From JBEAOO01 sp041164825 (lineage in GTDB: Bacteria; Pseudomonadota; Gammaproteobacteria; Burkholderiales; Burkholderiaceae_C): a stretch of DNA of 26,945 bases. Of this stretch, positions 22,212 through 26,945 are shown piece by piece. The DNA is taken from positions 1 through 26,945 of the forward strand of contig JBEAOO010000196.1 in NCBI GenBank assembly GCA_041164825.1. Direction: 5' to 3'. How positions within the stretch are numbered: position 1 is the first letter of the stretch; every line of letters begins with the position of its first letter. Below the pieces are notes generated by a model that was not told where the DNA came from, did no database searches, and was given only the letters and a program-made list of their open reading frames with translations. The position numbers and the translations under genes were made by a program.

Positions 22212-23129
22212 TCAATCGCGTAGCGAGCCACCCGGCTTGGGCGCACCAGCCAGCTCGCTGCGCACCACGCCCCACAGCCCGGCCAGCACCGCCGCCAGCC
22301 CCAACGCGCCGAGCCAGCCCGGGCGTTCACCCACCACCACGATGGCCAGCACAAACGCCATCACCGGCTCGGCCAGCGCCAGCACCACGGCGGTGGCGGC
22401 GGCCACATGGCGCAGCGCATGGCTGAACAGCAAGTAAGCGATGCCGGTGCTGACCACGCCCAGCCACAGCAGCAAAGGCGCGTCGGGCGCATGGATCGAT
22501 GGCAGTCCCGCCAAGCCCAGCGCGCTTGGCACGGCGAGCACTGCGGCCACGGTGAACACGGTGGCGGTGATGGCGGCGGGTGAGGCCTGCGCGACCAAGC
22601 CCTGGTTGAGCAGCGCATAGCTGGCGTAGGCCAGGCCGGCCAACAGGCACAGCAACACACCGCCCAGCGTCACGCTCGTGGCCACGCCGCCGCTCGTGGC
22701 CAGGGTCACCACCCCCGCCACGGCCAGGCCCGTGCCCCACCACCAAGCGCGTGGTGGCAGGGCGCGGGTGATGAGCGCTTGCAGCGCACCGGCCCACACC
22801 GGCCCGCTGCCCAAGGCCAGCGCAGTGCCCACAGCCACGCCGCAGCTGCGCACGCCGGCAAAAAACGCCAGGTTGTAGGCACACATGCACACGGCGGCCA
22901 GCGCGACGGCGTGCCAGGGCAGGCGACGCACCGCCATGGGGGTGAGCGCGCTGCGCTCGGTGAGCCACAACATGGGTGCAAAGAAGAGGGCGGCCACCAC
23001 CAGCCGCAGCGCGCCCACCCAGTAGGACGAGAGTTGCGGCGGCGCAAAGCTTTGCGCGGTGCCGGTGGTGCCCCAGAGCAGGGCGGCGGCCAGCACCAGG
23101 GCCATGCCGCGTATCGGTTGTGCGTTCAT
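22212..23129 (-). CDS. EamA/DMT family exporter
   Basis: A 305-residue inner-membrane protein with ten predicted membrane segments in two EamA repeats. The first repeat opens with LVLAAALLWGTTGTAQSFAP, the second with GVLLCLLAGLAYASYALLNQGL. The 'W-G-(T/S)' and late LAEPVMAFVLAIVVVGERPGWLGALGLAAVLAGL segment are typical of drug/metabolite transporters. I chose ATG 23129; a longer frame adds basic residues with no membrane character. It lies 96 bp downstream of the AraC-type regulator on the same strand, so it is the probable target or partner of that regulator. The exported compound is unknown. Confidence 0.9.
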   Translation of the reverse strand: MNAQPIRGMALVLAAALLWGTTGTAQSFAPPQLSSYWVGALRLVVAALFFAPMLWLTERSALTPMAVRRLPWHAVALAAVCMCAYNLAFFAGVRSCGVAVGTALALGSGPVWAGALQALITRALPPRAWWWGTGLAVAGVVTLATSGGVATSVTLGGVLLCLLAGLAYASYALLNQGLVAQASPAAITATVFTVAAVLAVPSALGLAGLPSIHAPDAPLLLWLGVVSTGIAYLLFSHALRHVAAATAVVLALAEPVMAFVLAIVVVGERPGWLGALGLAAVLAGLWGVVRSELAGAPKPGGSLRD

Positions 23130-23186
23130 GCAGCCATCGTCGCGGCGCGGCCACCGGGCGATGTCGAGCAACGCTTGTCCTGCTCG

Positions 23187-23201
23187 GGCCGATCTTCGGC
23201 C
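23187..23201 (-). other. Small hairpin between the AraC-type and EamA genes
   Basis: GGCCGA-TCT-TCGGCC is a perfect 6-bp stem with a 3-nt loop in the 96-bp gap. No T-tract follows on the minus strand. It could attenuate read-through from the regulator into the exporter or be chance in GC-rich DNA. Confidence 0.3.
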
Positions 23202-23225
23202 GGTCACAGGTCTGTCGCTGGTCCT

Positions 23226-23906
23226 TCAGTGGTGCCGCAACTCGCGCGCTCCCAGTTGCCGCTCACGGCGCAGCGCATACAGCAGCGCACTGGCGCTGGC
23301 ATAGCCCACCTGAGCCGCTGCGGCGTCGCCCGACCAGCCCGCGCGCAGCAGGCGCTCGGCGGCGTCGAGGCGCTGGTCGCGCAGCCACGCTTGCGGTGTA
23401 CGGCCCGTCAGCGCCACCCAGCGGGCGTGGAACTGCGGCACCGACAGCGCGAAGTGCGCAGCCAGGCGGGAGGTGGGCCAGCCTTCGTGCAGGGCCGCGG
23501 CCACCGTGCGTTCCAGCGAGCTGCCGTCGATGCGGCGGCGGGGCAAGGTGCGCGGCGCTTCCCGTGCCCAGGCCAGCCCGGCGGCCACTGGCAGGCCCTG
23601 CGCGCCGGTGGCGCCGAGGGCAAACGGGCGCACCCGGTCGAGGGCTGGCTCGGGCGGCGCATCGATCACCCACACATCGGCGCCATGGCGCGAGGCCGAG
23701 CCATGTGACGCGCCCGCCGGCACGATCAAGCCGGCCGAGGCATCCACACACATCAGTTGCCCGTTCACCTCGACCTCCAGGCAGCCGCTGACCCCGAACA
23801 GCACCTGCGCATGGGCATGGTCGTGTGCGCCATGCTCACCCCGGTAGCGCCTCAGCTCAGCCGCGGCGGGGAACGGTGGGGCGAGGCGGGGCAGGTGCTC
23901 GCGCAT
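23226..23906 (-). CDS. AraC-family transcriptional regulator with cupin N-terminus
   Basis: A 226-residue regulator. The N-terminal cupin-type sensor (about residues 20-90) has HDHAHAQVLFGVSGCLEVEVNGQ and GLIVPAGASHGSA, including the HxHxHxQ pattern of small ligand-sensing cupins. The C-terminal AraC domain (about 130-222) has a first helix-turn-helix SRLAAHFALSVPQFHARWVALTGRTPQAWLRDQRLDAAERLL and a second around DAAAAQVGYASASALLYALRRE. The second is less canonical: Tyr and Leu replace the usual 'F-x-x-x-F' residues, and the chain ends shortly after. It reads toward the EamA gene, suggesting control of that exporter. Confidence 0.88.
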   Translation of the reverse strand: MREHLPRLAPPFPAAAELRRYRGEHGAHDHAHAQVLFGVSGCLEVEVNGQLMCVDASAGLIVPAGASHGSASRHGADVWVIDAPPEPALDRVRPFALGATGAQGLPVAAGLAWAREAPRTLPRRRIDGSSLERTVAAALHEGWPTSRLAAHFALSVPQFHARWVALTGRTPQAWLRDQRLDAAERLLRAGWSGDAAAAQVGYASASALLYALRRERQLGARELRHH

Positions 23907-23916
23907 GGCGCAACCC

Positions 23917-24717
23917 TCACAAGCTGAAGTCGTAATCCACCGTCAGCGGCGCATGGTCGCTGAACCATTTGTCTTTGTAGACGCTGGCGCTGCGGGCCAG
24001 CGCCGCCATGCCGGGCGTGGCGAGCTGGTAGTCGATGCGCCAGCCGACGTTTTTGGCGCGGGCTTGGCCGCGGTTGCTCCACCAGGTGTAACAAGCGTCG
24101 GTGGTGTCGGGGTGCAGTTGGCGGTACACGTCCACCAGGCCGGCCGGGCCGGTGGGGTCGAGCAGCGCGGTCATCCAGGCGCGCTCGGCAGGCAGGAAGC
24201 CGCTGTTCTTGAGGTTGCCCTTCCAGTTTTTGAGGTCGGCCTCGTGGTGGGCGATGTTGATGTCGCCGACCAAAATGAACTCGCGATCGGCCTTGAGCTC
24301 GGCCAGGTGCGGCAGCATCCAGTCGAGAAAGCGAAACTTCATTTGTTGTCGCTCGTCGCCGCTTGATCCGCTCGGGAAGTAACAACTGATGAGGCTGAGT
24401 TTGCGGCCGGGGCGGTCGAAACGTGTCTCCACCCAGCGACCTTCCGCGTCGAATTCCTCATGGCCCAGGCCAACGATGACGTCGCTCGGCGTGTGTCGGG
24501 TGTACAAGCCCACACCGGAATAGCCTTTCTTCTCGGCAAAGTGGAAGTGCCCTGTCAGGCCGGCGATCGATTCGAAACGCCCGGTCACATCTGCGGCCTG
24601 GGCTTTCACCTCCTGCACCCCCATACAATCGGGCGTGACTTCCGCCGTCCATTCGGCCCAGCCCTTGGTGTGGGCAGAACGGATGCCGTTCAAGTTCAAC
24701 GATACCAGTCGGAACAC
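23917..24717 (-). CDS. xth: Exodeoxyribonuclease III
   Basis: A 266-residue ExoIII-family AP endonuclease/3'-5' exonuclease for base excision repair. All active-site motifs are present: LNLNGIRSA at the N-terminus, QEVKA with the metal-binding Glu near residue 36, CYFPSGS, VGDINIAHHEADLKN with catalytic Asp and Asn, YTWWS, WRIDYQL and SDHAPL at the C-terminus. I chose GTG 24717, giving MFRLVSLNLNG, the standard family start, with GGGAG just upstream; a frame reaching 24882 would run through the start of the divergent pyrE gene. The two start codons are only 13 bp apart, so each gene's promoter must lie inside the other's coding sequence. Confidence 0.93.
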   Translation of the reverse strand: MFRLVSLNLNGIRSAHTKGWAEWTAEVTPDCMGVQEVKAQAADVTGRFESIAGLTGHFHFAEKKGYSGVGLYTRHTPSDVIVGLGHEEFDAEGRWVETRFDRPGRKLSLISCYFPSGSSGDERQQMKFRFLDWMLPHLAELKADREFILVGDINIAHHEADLKNWKGNLKNSGFLPAERAWMTALLDPTGPAGLVDVYRQLHPDTTDACYTWWSNRGQARAKNVGWRIDYQLATPGMAALARSASVYKDKWFSDHAPLTVDYDFSL

Positions 24718-24730
24718 AGGATCTCCCGCT

Positions 24731-25411
24731 ATGACGCCCACCGCAGCCACCGATACGCTGGCGCAGGACTTTGTGAAATTTTCGGTTGAAGCCGGGGTGC
24801 TGCGCTTTGGCGAATTCAAGACCAAAGCCGGGCGATTGAGCCCGTACTTCTTCAACGCCGGGTTGTTTGACGACGGCGCCAAGCTGGGCCGCCTGGCCGA
24901 ATTTTATGCCCGCCGCTTGCTCGACTCGGGCATCGAGTTCGACCTGCTGTTTGGCCCCGCCTACAAGGGCATCACGCTGGCCGCGGCCGTCTCCATCGAG
25001 CTCGCCCGCCTGGGCCGCAACGTGCCGTTTGCCTACAACCGCAAAGAAGCCAAAGACCATGGCGAGGGCGGCACGCTGGTCGGCGCCAAGGTGCAGGGCC
25101 GCGTGCTCATCATCGACGACGTGATCTCGGCCGGCACCTCGGTGCGCGAGTCGATCCAGATGATCCAGGCCGCCGGCGGCACGCCCGCCGCGGTGGTGAT
25201 TGCGCTCGACCGCCAAGAAAAAGCCACCGACGCCAACGGCCAAGACGCCAGCTGGTCGGCGGTGCAGTTCGTGCAGCGCGAGTACGGCCTGCAGGTGGCC
25301 GCCATTGCCACGCTGGCTGATTTGCTGCACACGCTGCGCAGCACCGATGACCCCACGCTCGGTGCGCATGTGGAGCGTGTCTCGGCCTACCGGCAGCGCT
25401 ACGGGGTGTGA
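24731..25411 (+). CDS. pyrE: Orotate phosphoribosyltransferase
   Basis: A 226-residue enzyme of de novo pyrimidine synthesis, joining orotate and PRPP to form OMP. The core includes FKTKAGRLSPYFFNAGLF (30-47), FDLLFGPAYKGITLA (70-84), the AYNRKEAKDHGEGG loop that closes over the active site (101-114), and the PRPP-binding signature VLIIDDVISAGTS (125-137). Length is normal for the bacterial enzyme. A TACAAT at 24624-24629, about 100 bp upstream and inside xth, is a possible -10 element, with no good -35 partner. The stop (25409-25411) is 7 bp before the next start, suggesting co-transcription. Confidence 0.96.
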   Translation: MTPTAATDTLAQDFVKFSVEAGVLRFGEFKTKAGRLSPYFFNAGLFDDGAKLGRLAEFYARRLLDSGIEFDLLFGPAYKGITLAAAVSIELARLGRNVPFAYNRKEAKDHGEGGTLVGAKVQGRVLIIDDVISAGTSVRESIQMIQAAGGTPAAVVIALDRQEKATDANGQDASWSAVQFVQREYGLQVAAIATLADLLHTLRSTDDPTLGAHVERVSAYRQRYGV

Positions 25412-25418
25412 TGCCGCC

Positions 25419-26123
25419 ATGTGCTGGATGACCCACGCTCGCCTGTCCTGGTGCTTCGGCTTCAGTGCTGTGCTGTGGGCGGTCGCCAGCGGCAGTGCGG
25501 TGGCCGCGGGCATTTACAGCTGCGTCGATTCGAGCGGCAAACGCATCACCTCCGACCGGCCGATTCCCGAGTGCAGCACGCGCGAGCAAAAGCTGCTGAA
25601 CCGCGATGGCTCGGTGCGGCAGGTGGTGCCACCGTCGATGTCGGCCGAAGAGCGGGCCGACTACGAGGCGCGCCAGCGAGAGCGCGCGCAGGCCGACGTG
25701 GCGCAGCGCGACGCGGTGCGGCGTGACCGCAACTTGGTGCTGCGTTACCCCGATGCCAGGGCGCACCAAAAGGCACGCGCTGCGGCGCTCGACGACGTGG
25801 AAAAAGCCATCCAGCGCGCTGACAAGCGCTTGGCCGAACTGGTGGTGGAGCGCAAGCCGCTCAATGACGAGGCCGAGTTCTACCTGGGCCGCCAGATGCC
25901 GGCGAACCTGAAGATGAAGATCGAGGCCAACGACGCGTCGCGGGCCGGTGTGCAAACACTGATCCAGAACCACCGCGCTGAGCAGGTGCGCATCAACGCG
26001 CTGTACGACGACGAGTTGGGGCGGCTGCGCAGGCTCTGGGCAGGCGCCTCCTATGGCACGGTGGGCGCCCCGCTGGTGAGTGCCAGCACGCCGGCGCGCA
26101 GTTCGGCCTCGGCCAAGCCCTGA
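25419..26123 (+). CDS. Periplasmic DUF4124 domain protein
   Basis: A 234-residue protein with a signal peptide cleaved after AVAA (about residue 30). The DUF4124 domain follows directly: GIYSCVDSSGKRITSDRPIPEC (31-52), in the family's usual pattern of Y-x-C/W-x-D-x-x-G and S-D-x-P. Residues about 75-200 are highly charged (many Arg, Glu, Ala, Gln) and probably form a coiled coil, with a short Ser/Ala/Pro-rich tail. The function is unknown; related proteins are periplasmic in many beta- and gammaproteobacteria. ATG 25419 is used, with ATG 25428 as an alternative. The gene follows pyrE closely and ends before a strong terminator. Confidence 0.85.
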   Translation: MCWMTHARLSWCFGFSAVLWAVASGSAVAAGIYSCVDSSGKRITSDRPIPECSTREQKLLNRDGSVRQVVPPSMSAEERADYEARQRERAQADVAQRDAVRRDRNLVLRYPDARAHQKARAAALDDVEKAIQRADKRLAELVVERKPLNDEAEFYLGRQMPANLKMKIEANDASRAGVQTLIQNHRAEQVRINALYDDELGRLRRLWAGASYGTVGAPLVSASTPARSSASAKP

Positions 26124-26161
26124 CCGGATATTCCTGCGCTCGCCGTGTCCGGGCAGATGCG

Positions 26162-26197
26162 AAAAGGGCCTCGTGCAGCAGCGCGAGGCCCTTTTTT
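26162..26197. terminator. Strong bidirectional terminator between the DUF4124 gene and gatB
   Basis: A stem of about 15 bp (62-76 with 81-95 of this block, one G-T wobble, loop AGCA) has AAAA at its left foot and a run of six T at its right. The core is GGGCCTCG paired with CGAGGCCC. T-tracts follow the stem on both strands, so it can stop transcription from the DUF4124 gene and from the convergent gatB. Confidence 0.88.
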
Positions 26198-26202
26198 GGG
26201 GG

Positions 26203-26242
26203 GGTGGGCTGCGCTGCCGAGATGGCAGCGGCGCAGCCCACC
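26203..26242 (-). other. Second hairpin downstream of gatB
   Basis: GGTGGGCTGCGC and GCGCAGCCCACC are perfect 12-bp arms enclosing a further TGCC/GGCA pairing. It begins eight bases after the gatB stop on the minus strand and precedes the bidirectional terminator. It probably protects the gatB mRNA end or backs up termination. Confidence 0.6.
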
Positions 26243-26250
26243 GCGGGCGG

Positions 26251-26945
26251 TCAGCCGCCGAGTTTTTTCTTCAGCAGCTCGTTGACCACCGCCGGATTGG
26301 CCTTGCCCTTGGTGGCTTTCATGGCCTGGCCCACGAGCGCGTTGAAGGCCTTCTCCTTGCCGGCGCGGAACTCCTCCACCGACTTGGCGTTGGCGGCCAG
26401 CACCTCGTCGAGCAGGCGCTCGAGCTCGCCGGTGTCGCTCATCTGCTTGAGGCCTTGGGCCTCGATGAGCGCCATCACCATTTGGTCGGCCTCCTCGAAT
26501 GAGCCCGCAACAATTGTCGGCGGGGTTTGACCTGTCCAGATCAACTCAAAAACTTGACGGGCGCCGTTGTTGGACAAGGTGCCGTCGCTGATTCGGCGGA
26601 TCAACGCAGCCAACACGATTGCCGAAACCGGGCTGTCGTCAATCTCCTTGCCCTGCGCATTCAGGCGGCGCGAGAGCTCGCCCATCAGCCAGTTGGCCAC
26701 CAGCTTGGGCTGGCCGCAGGCCTGGGCCGCGGCTTCAAAGTAGGCCGCTTGCGCTTTGTTCTGCGTCATCGCGGCCGCGTCATACGCGGGCAGGCCGTAG
26801 TCGGCCTGGAAGCGCTGGGCCAAGGCGCGCGGCAGCTCGGGCATCTCGCCGCGCACGCGCTCGATCCACTCGGGCGCGATCACCAGCGGCGGCAGGTCGG
26901 GGTCGGGGAAGTAGCGGTAGTCGTGCGCGTCTTCCTTGGTGCGCA
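26251..26945 (-). CDS. gatB: Aspartyl/glutamyl-tRNA amidotransferase subunit B, C-terminal part (partial)
   Basis: The 3' portion of gatB, running off the window edge with no start. The visible chain opens with TKEDAHDYRYFPDPDLPPL, a GatB hallmark near the end of the catalytic cradle, and continues through the helical and YqeY-like tail: YDAAAMTQNKAQAAYFE, LVANWLMGEL, then the C-terminal AVVNELLKKKLG that contacts tRNA. GatB with GatA and GatC converts Glu-tRNA(Gln) or Asp-tRNA(Asn) to the amide form. The C-terminus is complete and of normal wording. gatA and gatC, if present, would lie beyond the right edge. Confidence 0.95.
   Translation of the reverse strand, partial: RTKEDAHDYRYFPDPDLPPLVIAPEWIERVRGEMPELPRALAQRFQADYGLPAYDAAAMTQNKAQAAYFEAAAQACGQPKLVANWLMGELSRRLNAQGKEIDDSPVSAIVLAALIRRISDGTLSNNGARQVFELIWTGQTPPTIVAGSFEEADQMVMALIEAQGLKQMSDTGELERLLDEVLAANAKSVEEFRAGKEKAFNALVGQAMKATKGKANPAVVNELLKKKLGG

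Noticed and set aside
1..26945. tRNA genes, CRISPR arrays, transposases, phage attachment sites
   Set aside because: None was recognised on reading; repeats found are hairpins or short tandem units, not spacer-repeat arrays, and no recombinase gene is present.

Overview
The window is GC-rich DNA with the codon use and gene order of a beta-proteobacterium, most likely Burkholderiales and probably Comamonadaceae (Hydrogenophaga/Acidovorax/Rhodoferax-like). This rests on the run gatB - DUF4124 protein - pyrE - divergent xth, the DmeF-type metal exporter, and the solute-binding-protein-rich transport operons. It is inference; no 16S rRNA gene is present. No tRNA, rRNA, insertion sequence or CRISPR array was recognised.

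Region 1 (1-4471, minus strand) is one end of a contractile phage-tail-like gene cluster of the extracellular contractile injection system (eCIS, AFP/PVC-like) kind. In transcription order it holds a small DUF3467-like protein, a DUF4255/Pvc16-type tail terminator, a beta-rich protein of unknown role, a tail sheath, a tail tube, and the start of a probable second sheath-like protein that runs off the window. A run of ten G/C bases at the DUF3467/DUF4255 junction is placed so that losing one base would fuse the two genes in frame.

Region 2 (4472-4816) is a rich divergent control region. It has a good sigma-54 promoter match facing right, two perfect inverted repeats (GTGTCACA-N6/7-TGTGACAC) at enhancer distance upstream, and two IHF-like sites.

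Region 3 (4817-15130, plus strand) is a 10-kb transport operon: a complete peptide-type ABC importer (binding protein, two permeases, two ATPases), an Asp/Glu/hydantoin-racemase-family protein lacking cysteines at the usual catalytic positions, a complete TRAP transporter (P, Q, M subunits) and an RpiR-family regulator. Start/stop overlaps couple the middle genes. The working model is RpiR-controlled uptake and conversion of a small organic acid, amino acid or hydantoin-like compound; the substrate is unknown.

Region 4 (15131-15579) is a gene-free convergent intergenic stretch carrying two highly structured palindromic elements. One is a multi-hairpin element closed by a 27-bp stem.

Region 5 (15580-23906) is a set of mostly single genes: rhomboid protease, glycerophosphodiester phosphodiesterase, a membrane diguanylate cyclase, DmeF, a YitT-like membrane protein, a RibD-C/DHFR-like reductase, a truncated remnant gene, an EamA exporter and an AraC-type regulator.

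Region 6 (23917-26945) is housekeeping: xth and pyrE diverge with only 13 bp between start codons, then a periplasmic DUF4124 protein, a strong bidirectional terminator, and the 3' end of gatB.
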